Source of the DNA: Pieris napi
Lineage: Eukaryota > Arthropoda > Insecta > Lepidoptera > Pieridae
Reading direction: 5' to 3'
NCBI RefSeq assembly: GCF_905475465.1
Contig: NC_062246.1
Coordinates: 9,946,001 to 10,010,000 of the forward strand
DNA length: 64,000 nt
Shown here: piece by piece, positions 33,262 to 45,284 of the stretch
Layout of the letters: each line of letters opens with the position of its first letter
Numbering within the stretch: the stretch's first letter is position 1
Made by a program: the position numbers and the translations under genes
Notes under the pieces: model-generated
The model's input: only the letters and a program-made list of their open reading frames with translations
Told to the model about the DNA's origin: nothing
Database searches by the model: none

Positions 33262-36200
33262 TTACCTTTGATGCAGTTGTCTCGCTTGTGGCAATGTTGC
33301 CGGGTCTTCGCCACAACAGAACTCCCTCGCACCCTTGATATAATTGCGCACGTAGCTGTTCCATTCGATAGCCTATGATGAAATAATGTAGTAACAAAAT
33401 GTTAACAGCGAAGGATTCTTCTAGTATTGAAGAGATCCCAATAGCAGAAGAAGCATATACACTTGCAAATGATCTTAGTTTATATACATGTAAGGAAAAC
33501 ATAATATATTTTCCTACACAAACTCTTGTCTATATTGTATTTTTTATAAACTCTTTTGTAATGTTGTCTTTGCCGTCTGATCGACGATGTTTAATTTATG
33601 TCACTGGACATAATATGTGTAAGATATTTTAATTTTTTCATTGTATTATTTTACTTTATAAAACCTAGAATATAGGCTTTAAATGTTGTTTCTTTTGTAT
33701 TCACAGAGAAACGCAGTTGCGCCTTATTTATTCCCAGTATAAGCGATTGATACTATTATATACAATAAAGTGAAGCACTTTAATAATAATCCACTGACGC
33801 TCTAGTCCTATATTGCTTTAGATATTGGTTTCTGCTTTTTTGATTATTTTATTTTTCAGCCAAGGTTCTACATGCCGTACACTTTTGATTTTAAGACTGG
33901 CTGGTTTCCTCATAATTTTTGCGTTCCATTGCTAATAAGAACAAAAAGAATTAGCCTATTTCAACTATTAAATGGATTTTGGAAAATGTTATAGTTTACC
34001 TCGGGATTAGTATAAAAGACTTCATCTTCCTCCTTAGAGATTGTATTGCTTAGGGACAGATAGCGTTCATTTGTGAATCTCCAGGATTGGACCGTGTAGT
34101 ATTGAAGGACTCGGAGGCCGTAGTTCACTCGTTTGTGTATGGTAACTAGGCTTAAATTGATAAAAAAGTAGTTTATTAAAATGTTAAATAATTATTATTA
34201 AAAAAAACAGTTTTTATATAAGCATACAAAAAGTACGTTGCCTAGGGTAGGATTCAGAAACGAGGCTAACGCAAAGTAAGTCGGTCAATGTCGTGGATAC
34301 ATACGGGAGTCATAATTTACGCTATTTCTGGTTTCTTTTAGTATTTATTGTTTCATACAATACTCAGTTTAATAAATTAAATTTTTTATTGAATTATAAT
34401 GTCAATTGAATAGCAAAATGGCGCCAAAGCGGCGTGAGTTTTATAAGAATACATTTTTTCCATTATTATATATAGGATAGACTAAAGAACATACCGATAT
34501 TACGTATATTATTCCTCTAACCATTCCCACAATTACGCAGGGCAATATTTGATATCAAAATAATTAATCAACGGTGAAGAGACTCAGTCCGCAATTTTGC
34601 AATATAGAAGTGAAATCTATTAAATCGGACTTGACAAAGACGCATGTACATATAAAATTGTGAATTACATTTTAATGAAATAAATGCTTTCATAATTCAT
34701 AAATAAACTTTTAAAATTCTTATTGAAATTCAAAAAATTCAAAACTTACAATGGTTTATGGCCGGCTAAAATGAGATAGAAGTCTACGAGATAGGCAGGC
34801 AGCAAATGTGTGAAGAGGACAGCGATGTAATGATGAAATTTGTTCGTCTTCGGCGAACCCCCGGGGTACCACAGCGGCATGGTAAATGGGTATTCTGCGA
34901 CGTTCGAGCGAGCTGAAAAATGTATTAGTTATTATTAGCTTCATTAGTTTGAGTGAGATAGCTGAGATGATTTTTTCATTTATTAGTAATGTTACAGCTA
35001 ACACATTTCCATATTATACAAGAAAACACGTAGACAATACACAAAGCCAATACAGATTACATTGATAAACATAAATAGACAAAAAGAAAACTGAAATTAA
35101 ATCTTAAACAAACGACAATTAATAATTAGTATTTTAAAGAAAAAACTAAATTGTTACTGCTAAACAAAGTCTTCCCGCTTCTTCAAATATATCCTCACGT
35201 CCTCTTTGTAAGGTGAAAAATATCATCTCATAATTAGTGTCATAGTTAGCTAAAACCCAAAACATTGATTATCTTGTCGCAAACGGTGGAAGGATTCTTA
35301 GTGAAATTAACTGCAGAGGCTATCTATCTGCCCATTAAGAATAGCGAGCAAAACACTGCTGACAGTATATTCCAATGAGTCTAAATTAAAATATTTGCAA
35401 GAATCCGCATAACTATAGAAATATTGATAATTGTTTCGATAATAGAATATTTAGGGTCTGTTTCACAATGTATGAATAAAGTACCAAATAGCTATGCAAC
35501 ACATAAATTATTTGAAAGATAAATTGTGCTATTTGACATTCATCGGACTCATAGCTTATGCTGGACTTTATGTGACGAATAGCGCTATCTGACAGTCGTG
35601 AAACGCAACAATAGTGTTTATTCTACCAATAAGTATAATAATAAAATAGCTAATTTGGAACTTATGTAGAACTTATCCGTACATTGTGAAACAGATCCTA
35701 AAACTATGTAATGTATGTTACTAACACTTGTTCGCCACTTTTGTGGGTTAATAAAACCTACCTAGATCAATAGCTTCACCCCAGGTAATGGGATTTTTGT
35801 CAGACCGGGCGAGGTTGAACACAACAATTTCCTTGGGTCTGTAAAGTAAATATTTGTTATTGCATCATAAACATAACGATTTTAATGATATAATATAGTT
35901 TGTCGTTGAACCTAGATTTATAGAAAGAACCTTCTCGATTAGTCCAACCACTGACAGGCCCCCCAGTAGCTAACTAAAACTCAAACTCAAAATAACTTTA
36001 TTCATGTAGAAGAAGTTAAATTAATTGTAAATTTACATTTACTACCAGTTCGCAAGCCAAGGGCGTAGAGCGGGCAAGAAGAACTGGCAAGAAACTCTCC
36101 GCCACTCTTTTTAATTGCCAAGTTTTGAGTCATACAAATTTTTTGAACTGGAGCAAATCAATCCCAAGGATTAGGATCATTTAAATATTCGTTAAATTTA

Positions 36201-39200
36201 TAAAAAGCTTTGTGATTAATTTACGTTTAACGAGGGCTTTGGTTAGTGATAATTCTCTAATTTCGCTTGGGAGTTTGTTGTAAAAACGAATACAATTTCC
36301 ATATAAGGAGTGGTTTATCTTCTGGAGCCTGATTGGTCGTCAACTCAAATTAGTTCTGATTCGCGTATTATACTGGTGAAAGTCGCCATTTGTTTTAAAG
36401 TCGAGTTGTATATATCCTTAGTCGGAATTACTTCAGCTCGTTTCAGCTTTTGACGTTATCTCAGTAATTGTAGATGTTGCTGCATTATTAGTACAAAAGT
36501 GCCGTTGTCTCATCTCTCACTGAGACAAAATTTTCAATACTGGATTTATTTAGTAAAATCGATCCTCGGAGTGAAGCCTACCAAGTCCCCAGGAAACTTT
36601 TGAGCTTCTGGAAGGAGGATAGGCTGGCTTAATTAGCCAGGACTTAACGCATGATGGACCAAATGGGCGTCTAAACGGAAAGTAAGTCCACACTACATAC
36701 ATACTTAGTGAAATTAAATTGTGTTTTTTGTTAGAATCTAATCAAGATGATTATCCGATATGACATTATTTTAAAAACCTGTAAGTACTGTTAATATTAT
36801 TCAATGTGCTTTGTACTTTTACTACAAGAAAAGTACAGTATATAAGTTTTTTTTTTAAATTCAAAGATTTTCGGTCTTTGTGCCTAGGCGTTATAAACCG
36901 GCGCCTCATTGTTAAAGAAATACTATGTTTTTTTTTTGCTTTAATTTGTGTGTCTTACCTCTGTAATGCTGTCTTATACGCGAGTAGAATGCACCCGTTG
37001 ACTACTAAATCTACTGGCAACGCATCCACTTGCTGCTTGTGATCACAGAGCATCGAACGAATAACTCCTGCGCATAACATAATATGCACTTAGTTAAATA
37101 TATTGGAAATAAGACATTTCTAGATTTAGTTAGATATCATACTACTTTTTATAACAAAGATACAGCACCCAATTGTAGGTAGGTGCTGGTGATATTTTGA
37201 ATCAATACACTTTTTTCTTAAAAGGCCGGCAACGCACTCGCAAGCCCTCTGCCATTGAAAGTGGCCATGGGCGGCGGGTATCATTTAACATAAGATGAGC
37301 CTCCTGCCCGTTTGCCCCCTGTTCTATAAAGTATGTCAGTGTTCAATCGCGAGTGCGTTGCCGGTCTTTTAAGAATTGGTAAGCTGTTTTCTTGAAGGAT
37401 CCGAAGTCGAAAAGGTTCGAGTATACGTAAATGGGCAGCTGGTTTGGTGGAATTTTTTTCGCGGCAAAAACTGCCTTAAAAAACGCTCAGTTGTGTAACG
37501 ACGGAGGTCGAGGTGATACGGGTGGAATTTCGTATTCTGCCTCGATGTCCGATGATTAAACTCAGCTGCAGGTATATTTATATTGGTCTGATTTATAAGC
37601 GGTATGATATTTATTAATTTATTATACTCTTCAAGTTTTTACCTTTCCCAGCTCCAACGATGATACCGGTTGGTCCGTTCATGTTATCAACCCATCCGGG
37701 ATGAGGTTCTTTTAATGACGCCGTTACTGTAATATTAATATAACTTTCATTAGAATTTATATTTAAAAAAAAATTGGGATAAAAGAACTTCCATAACAAC
37801 ATAATCACATAGTCAATAATTTTTAAAAAATTACTTTTCCAGTATAGAGGATACGATTCATTTAATTTTCAACTTTGAATTTTATTAAGGATTTTGCGAT
37901 CAAAAATATAAATACTATTGTCTATTGTCAAGTATGTGTGTAATATATTTATAATGCAATTTCTTATTCTATAATACATCTTCCTATAATATATCTTTCT
38001 TCTAATTATTTATAATGTTATGGGTCATTCTTGTGAAATGAAACAAAATTAGCATAGGATATTTATAAAAGGAACCACAAGCAAGATAACTAATATTCTA
38101 AACCTTATCTTATATTTCACTTAAATAAATAAAGGTGGACGCCAAAATCCTCCTGATTTTGGTTTATCCTTGAAACCTATTTTTCAAATTCTACAAAATT
38201 TCATATAACACAAGAAACAATTTATAACTCAAAAGCGTCCAGTACACGGCAATAATGCAAATAAACGCTAAAATAAAATCATTTTCGCTCGTCCAAGTCA
38301 CGTTTCCACTCATTGTATTAATTAAATATGGGCACCACTACACGCGAAAAAAGTGGAACTAATGTTTATCACTGCTATGACGGCCGTCATGCAAATGACA
38401 GCACCGCTATTTGACGTTACGGTGACATTCAACGTACTCTAGAAAACCTACTCCGATGTTATTTATAGACGTATGGGTGACCACCCAACGTTACATTACG
38501 GTCGTTAGATAACGGCACCGCTTTTCTAGGAAACCTAAGCTTTAGACCAGCGTTGCAACCCCACTACCCTTACTTTTATCTTAGTTAAAAGATCTTGTTC
38601 TGAACCATTAAAGTAAGTTGACACTTAGCTTCGAACAAAGTGTTTCATTTGTTTGAACATCCCTAATAACCGTCACCGAACTCACTTTAGTATTAAAGAT
38701 TAATATTTTTTCTATGAGAAATATTGTTTGTTTCACTTACCAATAGATGGCCGTGCAATGGCAATGGGGAATTTGCCTGCATACTGAGAGACTAGTTCTT
38801 CCGCCAGAGACTTTGTGTAGCTGTATGTGTTTGGTTGTGGTGCTATCAATCTGAAAATTTTAATATTATATTAAAAAATCTACATATACAAGCAACACCT
38901 CGACTTTCAGCCAAAAGCCTGCTGCCTTTCAGGCACATTTTGCTATGCTACCCCAGAGAATGTTCAGTTTTCCGGAATGAAAACTTTTTAGGTTTTTCTG
39001 TGAATTTTTCTCTATATATCAACCTCGGAATTCAAGTCACAAGTTTTAATTAACAAATAAAAAGTAGGGGTTGATCGTAGAGGGGTGAAAATTAATGCCT
39101 CATAATAAAAAAATTTTTTTTCCAAAACCTTAAAAAAAATTTTTTTGGGGTGGACACCCCTTATCACTTAGGGGTTTGACAGATAGATAGTACCCGATTC

Positions 39201-42200
39201 TCAGACTTACTGAATATGCATAAAAAATTAATAAGAATCGGTCGACCCGTTTCGGATGGGAACGAACATTGTGACACGAGAATTGTATTATTAGGTGATA
39301 GAAACAAGTATATATTCTTGCATTAGTAGTATCTACTTACTTCTTTTCCATAAGAGTCAAAGTATCAAGATCCATCCACTGCGTGGCACGTATCACGTCA
39401 CACGGCTGATGCTTAACTGGGTACAGAACTTCTTCCAATACGGGCAGATCCGCGCGACAGAATGTGGTCGACATATGGACGAACACCTGGAATTTCATTA
39501 AATTTTAATATATTACTTAAATTATTTAGATCAAGGATATGGTTTATTGGTATACAATACAAACTTTTGACAGACACACAATAAATAGAAGATTTTTCTT
39601 TCTTACAATAAATTTCACAAAACAGAGTGCGACTTTATAAGAATAACAATCCAGCCTACACAATAATTATGGCTAATAAGTTAAGCTTAAACTAAGGTAA
39701 TGTTCATTAACAGTCTTAGGGTTTCACAATGTATGGATAAAGTACCATATAGCTATGCAACACACAAATTATTCGTAAGATAAATTGTGCTATTTGACAT
39801 TCATCGGACTCAGAACTTATGATGTACTTTATGTGACGAATAGCGCTATCTGACAGTCGTGAAACGCAACAATAGTGTTTATCCTACCAATAAGTAATAA
39901 ATAGCTAATTTGGAACTTATGTAGAACGTTCGGAACACTAATGTTCTATAATGTATTGACACTGTCCGTGTCTGAGATGCCGCACTTGCACTTATATTCA
40001 ATACACTAGTTTAAGTAACTCACTTTTGAGTTTTTTTTTTGTTTTTTTTTTTTGACAATTCACACCAATTGACCTAGTCCCATGCTAAGCTGGTGAAGCT
40101 TGTGTTATGGGTACTAGGCAACGGATATACATACATATTATAGATAGACATATAAATACATATTTAAATACCCAAGACCTAAGCACAACACCAAATGCTC
40201 GTCACATCGATGTTTGTCTCAGCCCAATATGGATTCCCAGTCAGGGGTACTAACCACTAGACCAATGAGCCGTCAGTTAGTTAGTTAGTTGGGTTCTATT
40301 AAGGCGTCTGTCTTGTGCTAGTTGTATTAAGAAGTTCGATTGCCTCAGCATTCACATGTTTATGTATACTGTTTCGTGAGTGAAGGCAAACCGTTTCACC
40401 GTATTTAGGACTTTATCCACATTAATCCTTATTATTCTTTAACTTTTATTACACCACAGTGCATTGACATCCAGAAGCACTTTTTTTGGAACCATTCTAT
40501 TATTTCCAAATTTATCTTTGCTGTTTGCACTACCTAGGTCGCATTTTTACTTTTTACTAGAAACATTAACGATTCGTACAAATTTATGATATAAAAAGCA
40601 TTAAAAAACTAAAATAAAAATCAGTGGCGCTACAACCCTTTTAGGGCCTCAGATTTGAATCTGTTTCATGATCATTATCTAATAGGCAAGTGGGTGATCA
40701 GCCTACTGTGCCTGACACATGCTGTCGACTTTTTAGGTCTGTTCGAGCTAATGTTAAATGCACACATAGAAAGAAACTCCATTGATGCACAGCCGAAGAT
40801 CGAACCTACGACCTCAGGGAAGAGAGTCGCATGCTGAAGTCACTAGGCCAACACTGCTCTTAAAAAAGCATTTAAGACTTGAATGAAGACTGCCCTAAGT
40901 GTTCCTCAACTTTGTTTATTGTTTTTTTTTAGAACAGCCTGGATTAATATGATTTTATTTGTATCAATTCACCTAATAAGGTTCTTTTGTTGTATGTAAA
41001 GTTGTATGGTACATAATTTAGTTATAGGCTCTAAATCTTAATAAAGAAAACAAAATGTTCCTTTTGAAGGATGAAAACTTAAAAATGCAATTTCGTCAAA
41101 GAAAAGCTCTGACTACTGCGTAAAATAATACGTGTGAAAATCTTACAACATCCCTCTTGCTTACGAAGTATACGTAGTATCTGATGCTTGGTCAAAAAGT
41201 GATTTGCATAACATTATTAAATTTAACAATATACCTCTAAGCGATGCAGAGTGGCAGCCAGTTCTAACATCCTTTGGACTCCTGTCACATTCATGTTTAC
41301 AGCATCACGAATATTTGCGTCAAACCTGTAATAAAAATATACTTCATCATATGGTATTTTGTGTGTTAGGGACAATTACGGGCCATTGTCTCCTTAATAA
41401 ACATCTTTTTGTCCTAGGCGCGACAGACAACCCCTTGTGCAGAGGCTGTTTCAGCGCAGAGGAATCAGTCACCCACGTAGTCCTGGAATGCGAGGCTGTG
41501 GCTAAACAACGAGCCTCCTCGGAGCACTGAGGTCGCTCCGTGAAGCCTGTGAAATTGCCAGGAGACTTCTGTGCTTCTGGAAGGAGCTAGGCTGGCTAAA
41601 TTAGCCAGGTCTTTCCGTACAACGGACAAATTATGAGTGTAAGTGCGGAAACTGAGTCCACAAACCTANNNNNNNNNNNNNNNNNNNNNNNNNNNNNNNN
41701 NNNNNNNNNNNNNNNNNNNNNNNNNNNNNNNNNNNNNNNNNNNNNNNNNNNNNNNNNNNNNNNNNNNNGGAAACTGAGTCCACAAACCTAATGGTCTTTT
41801 GTGTTACTCTATGTACCAACTTTTCGATAGTTTCGTCAATTCATGTAACAAACTATAAATAACGTCCAAGGGTCGATCCAGCGTCATACAAAGTTCAAAT
41901 TTGTTTAAGAACGTATCAAGGATATAACGCGAACGTGTTCGTGTTTATAATGAATTAGAAGGGACCGATTGAATGGTTTTATACATAATCTGTTTATATT
42001 TAATGACTTAACATTATTACTTTAATTTACATAAGGTATAATATAATTACTTTTATAAATATACAATTTTAAAGCGAAATTAATAAAGCATATGATTGCA
42101 ACCTTACTAATATTATGTTTTAATGAGGTTTTAATTTAAATATATCATTAATAACAGCATTTCTTTTTATTAATGCAACTATATAATCAATCTAAAATTT

Positions 42201-43660
42201 GTTTTATAATTTTTTAGTTACTTGATATTTAATGTTCTATTTACCAACAGTAATAATAACTATCAGGCGTTAACATAAATATTTAATTACGCCTGTGCAC
42301 TTGGGCCACAAACAAGAGTTTCTACTCCAAAGGGACAACATCAAAGCTGCAGGAAGGACGCTATATTTGAGGCGTTTATTATTTTCGAGGTAAGTCGTCG
42401 TCGTCGGGTTGTCTCTCTCCCTAAAATATGGGGGCCGATGGATGGCCATGCGTCATACTCGTGAACGGGTGCTACTTGTGGTGACTGGTCGTACTTAAAT
42501 TCGTGTATGCGGTGATGTTAGTTATTTCGACTATGTATTTCCGTGTTGTTCTCACGAGAATGTAAGTGCGTGCTCCTATTTCACCATGCCTCCTGCTGAT
42601 AGAGGACAAGTCTTTGTTTTTTTATATGTTTTGTGGTATTTTGTTACTTAAGATGTCATGTAGAACATGGTGTAATGGTTGCAGCTCCCTTACAAACGTT
42701 GGGTAAAACAAAAAACTTGGCGTTTAAAAAGAGTGGCGGAGAGTTTATTGCCAGTTCTTCTCTTCCGTTCTACGCCCTTGATTTGAGAACTGGCAGTAAA
42801 TGTAAAATTAGAAGCATATAATGTATATTTCTTTTTTTTACGTTCATAAGTGTACATAGTGTTACCTATATGAATAAATGATTTTTCACTTTAACTTTCT
42901 AACGATGCCCGTTAGCTCCAACAGCTGGAACATTGACGGAGGCAAGAGAGAAGAAAATGTCATTGAGCGTGTCGTTGTCTACTTCATGAATTGCATAGGA
43001 ATAATATTCTACTTAGGTATTTACTCGCAATAGTTATTACCAACTTACTTGACTTGCGCCGCGCAGTGGAAGATAATCTGACAGTCATCCAGCAATATCT
43101 GCTTATCTTGAGCAGATAGGCCCAGGTTTTCTGACAGCAAATCACCACGCATCATTTGAAGCTTACTAAAGAGGTGTGGGTCCGCTCGAATATTGTCGAA
43201 TGCCTTTAATAATTAATGTTGTAACTTAACTTTAAACAGTCACAAATTTAGTTAAAAATAGTGGAAAGAATTTTCAATGTGTTTTTCTTTTTAAATTTTT
43301 AAGCCTGTCCATATAAGAAAACTGTACTATACACACAGAGCAAATAGTAAAAAGATATTAACACTTTTTTAATCTTGCTTTAATATTATTTTTTAACAAA
43401 TTCGAGATGTCAGCGTTAGTTTATACATTTTAGCTAATTATTGATAATTGAAGATCACCATTGGCTGTACTTACCCTGGAACTGATGTACTGCCTCATCC
43501 TTAGCTTCATGCCCTGGCCACCGCGTGGCCTCATGAGTAAATATATCCGCCTGACGTCGCAGCATCTCAGCAGCTTTTCCACAAGCACCTTCCCGATGAA
43601 ACCAGTCCCTCCAGTAATGAAGATGCTCTTGTCACAGTAAAAGTCAGTGACCGTCGCCAT
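33262..43660 (-). CDS. Fatty acyl-CoA reductase, copy 3 (at least 11 exons, about 460 aa)
   Basis: More divergent FAR than copies 1 and 2. Exons: 43660-43475, 43203-43049, 41325-41235, 39486-39341, 38850-38741, 37726-37643, 37067-36959, 35838-35762, 34912-34750, 34150-34000, 33372-33262. Phases agree across every GT-AG junction. Motifs: TGGTGFIG (residues 16-23), IIFHCAAQVKFDA, VFVHMSTTFCRADLP, catalytic Y202-SYT-K206, IARPSI, GWVDNMNGPTGIIVGAGKG, LPVDLVVNGCI, FNLARSDKNPITWGEA, MPLWYPGG, FLVTIHKRVNYGLRVLQYY, IEWNSYVRNYIKGAREF. The last exon ends QLHQR followed directly by TAA (33264-33262), giving 460 residues; but AG|GTAAGC there is also a splice donor, and a 12th exon downstream cannot be excluded. 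If the TAA is used, the C-terminal hydrophobic anchor of copies 1 and 2 is absent. Intron 2 contains an assembly gap and a LINE fragment. Intact as far as visible. Confidence 0.9.
34200..34740. other. FAR3 intron 9, with one MITE-like end
   Basis: GATTCAGAAACGAGGC at about 34251 resembles the terminal repeat of the element at 10943-11297; the other end is not clear. The rest is unremarkable. Confidence 0.35.
35453..35700. mobile_element. MITE with AGGGTCTGTTTCACAATGTA ends, in FAR3 intron 8
   Basis: AGGGTCTGTTTCACAATGTA at the left pairs with TACATTGTGAAACAGATCCT at the right. Internal CATTCATCGGACTCAT and GACAGTCGTGAAACGCAACAATAG are shared with the truncated copy at 39718-39930. Confidence 0.8.
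35985..36430 (-). mobile_element. Jockey-like LINE: last codons of pol and 3' UTR, in FAR3 intron 7
   Basis: On the minus strand: IRFYNKLPSEIRELSLTKA-like text (about 36230-36290), then a NEYLNDPNPWD-like ending, then AAAACTTGGCAATTAAAAAGAGTGGCGGAGAG and the AGTTCTTCTTGCCCGCTC tail down to 35985. Same family as 27970-28700 plus 29185-29385. Confidence 0.75.
36555..36700 (+). mobile_element. LINE 3' fragment
   Basis: CCTCGGAGTGAAGCCTACC ... TTTTGAGCTTCTGGAAGGAG ... TAGGCTGGCTTAATTAGCCAGG ... GTAAGTCCAC is a diverged copy of 41515-41660. Confidence 0.55.
37215..37565. repeat. Head-to-head pair of 'GTGCGTTGCCGGCC' repeats in FAR3 intron 6
   Basis: An inverted partial copy at 37222-37330 (AAAGGCCGGCAACGCACTCG ... 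AGCCTCCTGCCCGTTTGCC) is followed immediately by a direct copy at 37345-37560 (GAGTGCGTTGCCGGTCTTTTAAG ... CGATGTCCGATGA), making an inverted-repeat arrangement. Confidence 0.7.
38375..38545. mobile_element. Truncated PIF/Harbinger-like MITE in FAR3 intron 5
   Basis: Matches the right two thirds of 31749-31990: ACGGCCGTCATGCAAATGACAGCACC ... ATAACGGCACCGCTTTTCTAGGAAACC. The left inverted repeat is missing. Confidence 0.75.
38890..39295 (+). mobile_element. RTE-type nonautonomous repeat in FAR3 intron 4
   Basis: CATTTTGCTATGCTACCCCAGAG ... GAAAACTTTTTAGGTTTTTCTGTGA ... AGGGGTTGATCGTAGAG ... GGGGTGGACACCCC ... GATAGATAGTACCCGATTC ... GACACGAGAATT. Further copies at 50710-51195, 63160-63418 (minus) and 63757 onward. 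Its 3' end stops about 45 bases short of exon 4. Confidence 0.75.
39718..39930. mobile_element. Truncated MITE (family of 35453-35700) in FAR3 intron 3
   Basis: GGGTTTCACAATGTATGGATAAAG ... CATTCATCGGACTCAG ... CAGTCGTGAAACGCAACAATAGTG ... GGAACTTATGTAGAAC; the right inverted end is missing. Confidence 0.75.
40031..40277 (-). mobile_element. tRNA-derived SINE (family 1), reverse copy
   Basis: Poly-T at 40031-40052 (the A tail), body TTCACACCAATTGACC...GACATATAAATACATA, then the head with TCAGCCCAATATGGATTCCC and CCACTAGACCAATGAG. The B box is damaged compared with 13588-13855. Confidence 0.85.
40621..40858 (-). mobile_element. tRNA-derived SINE (family 2), reverse copy
   Basis: CAGTGGCGCTACAACCC ... 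GTGCCTGACACATGC ... GTTAAATGCACACATAGAAAG ... GATCGAACCTACGACC (B box) ... TCACTAGGCCAACACTG (A box). Confidence 0.85.
41345..41660 (+). mobile_element. LINE pol C-terminus fragment adjoining FAR3 exon 3
   Basis: Plus strand: LGTITGHCLLNKHLFVLG, NPLCRGCFSAEESVTHVVLE then CEAVAKQRA, a stop, then diverged ...CASGRS-AG text. The CRGC..ESVTHV..EC pattern is the Cys/His-containing C-terminal block of R1/Jockey-type LINEs. It begins about 20 bases from the splice acceptor of FAR3 exon 3, on the opposite strand. Confidence 0.75.
41669..41768. other. Assembly gap (100 N) in FAR3 intron 2
   Basis: Exactly 100 N. The 22 bases GGAAACTGAGTCCACAAACC-TA stand directly on both sides, so the two contig ends probably overlap. 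Confidence 0.98.
42405..42895 (+). mobile_element. LINE 3' region, copy of 28880-29385, in FAR3 intron 2
   Basis: GTCGGGTTGTCTCTCTCCC ... TCGTGAACGGGTGCTACTTG ... CTCCTGCTGATAGAGGAC ... AAACTTGGCGTTTAAAAAGAGTGG ... ACTGGCAGTAAATGTAAAATTAGAAGC ... TTTTTCACTTTAACTTT. Confidence 0.7.
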
Positions 43661-43914
43661 CTTTACAAATTTTAATAATAAAGTGTTACGTCGATTTATT
43701 AGCCATTTCTGTAGATTTGGTTCAAAAATATGTAATTAGTGGGTATGATTGTCTATTGTCCGCATACATTGGCAAGTACCTACTGCGTTTTCGTATATTA
43801 ATAATTTCACAACTACCCGCGTTTCATACCGTACTGAATGCAAAGTTATTTTAAATATATTCATTATTTCAAGTAAAACTACCTACCTACAAACAAAAAG
43901 GGATCTTATAAGAG

Positions 43915-44130
43915 TAAGTGTCTTTTCTCCAACTTCGATTTGGTTCCCGTTGTATAGAGACTCTTGGGCCCTAGGGTTCAAGTGCACAAGCGCTAATTAA
44001 AGATCTAAGTTGGCGTCTGGTAGTACCGGTACTCGTTCAACGTATAGTCGTATAAATATCGTAATACAGCTAGGAAATGCTGCCAGCGTTAAACGTACAA
44101 TGTCACAGGGACCTAACTTTTTAAAAAAAA
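43915..44130 (+). mobile_element. LINE 3' fragment upstream of FAR3
   Basis: CTCCAACTTCGATTTGG ... CAAGTGCACAAGCGCTAATTAAAGATCTAAGTTGGCGTCTGGTAG ... GCTAGGAAATGCTGCCAGCG. The inverted equivalent spans 55625-55870, and part of it is at 42285-42400. It lies about 250 bases upstream of the FAR3 start, close to or within the promoter. Confidence 0.65.
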
Positions 44131-44544
44131 AAAATTTTCTTTTTATTATTTTTTAATTATTTATATTATTAGTATGTAAGTTAAGAAAATTGTTAATACT
44201 GTTTATTTGATTGTTATAATTTCTAAGCACCAAACGAAGCAGAGAAGAAATTAAAAAATCTATTAATGCAAAAGTAATTTAAGGAACATTAACTTACCTC
44301 AGAGCTAAACGATGTCACTTTACGTCTACTTGAAATGAAAAACTATTATTTTAAGAACGCGTGCTATTTATATACTAAAACTAATTAGTTTCATCACGTA
44401 TTGTCTTCTAGGGTCAATCGCTTAACCCCATATATTGGATTTTAGGTCATATTTAATTCTGGTTAATAAAGTCAAAACATTTTAGAGGTTTGTCAAAGAT
44501 AACAGACAGTAACTAAACATAAATTAAGAATCTTATTTGGAATG

Positions 44545-44990
44545 ACTCAATGGAATGATGATGATGAGGAATAAAAGGGATAGCGAGGAAGGATTGGAAA
44601 ATGGTGGCGATGATGAGAGAAAAGTGGAAGAATTTTGAGGTGGCCTTCACTGCGTCGGAGATCGTGTACTAATGGCATAATGGCACAAGGATTGACCTTA
44701 GGTAAATTTGAAATACCCATGGTACAAAATTACTATGGAGATAGAACGTTAAAAAAACGAGTAAATTAATTGTATTTATATAACCTAATTTAATAATTAA
44801 TAAGCTATGTTTAATATAAAACGAGGTATGTGCAGTCAAACTGCGTAAGCAGTTTTGCGTGGCACGGTTTAAATGAAAGTGTAACTTTTTATGAATTACA
44901 TACATACATAGAATGTTAAACATAATGACACGGACTTAATGTAAATCCTGATTATTATTATTATGTAGTACCCGAATACAGGCTATTTTT
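44545..44990 (+). mobile_element. RTE-like LINE 3' end
   Basis: EKWKNFEVAFTASEIVY-type text before a stop (KVEEFEVAFTASEIVY in the visible frame), followed by a 3' UTR ending in TTATTATTATTATG. The ending matches the C-terminus of RTE pols (compare EEWRDLAEAFAKKED at 17600). Confidence 0.55.
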
Positions 44991-45284
44991 TTTAAATAAA
45001 TATAGACAAAAAAAGGATTAAAGTTTGTCGGGCTTGGCTTCGCTTAATTTTAAATTAATTATGTATAAAGAACAGGAATTTATCGGGAATGAAGGCTATT
45101 TACTAAACATTTTTTTGAATGTTAATTGTATACAAGGCATATATTAACTATTGTCTAGCATTCAGACAATCGTTAATACAAAGTTTAATCTATACTAATA
45201 TTGAGATTATAAGTTTCTAAATATCTGATTCACTTTAATACGTGTTTACGTGGTGTTCCCGTAAAGTGCTTTTTTAAATTAAAC

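Noticed and set aside
33399..33632. 77-codon plus-strand frame opposite FAR3
   Set aside because: Antisense to FAR3 exon 11 flank and intron; no motif.
41631..41819. 62-codon frame spanning the N gap
   Set aside because: Translates undefined bases; produced by the repeated 22-base contig ends.
43749..44000. 83-codon frame upstream of FAR3
   Set aside because: No motif; overlaps a LINE 3' fragment.
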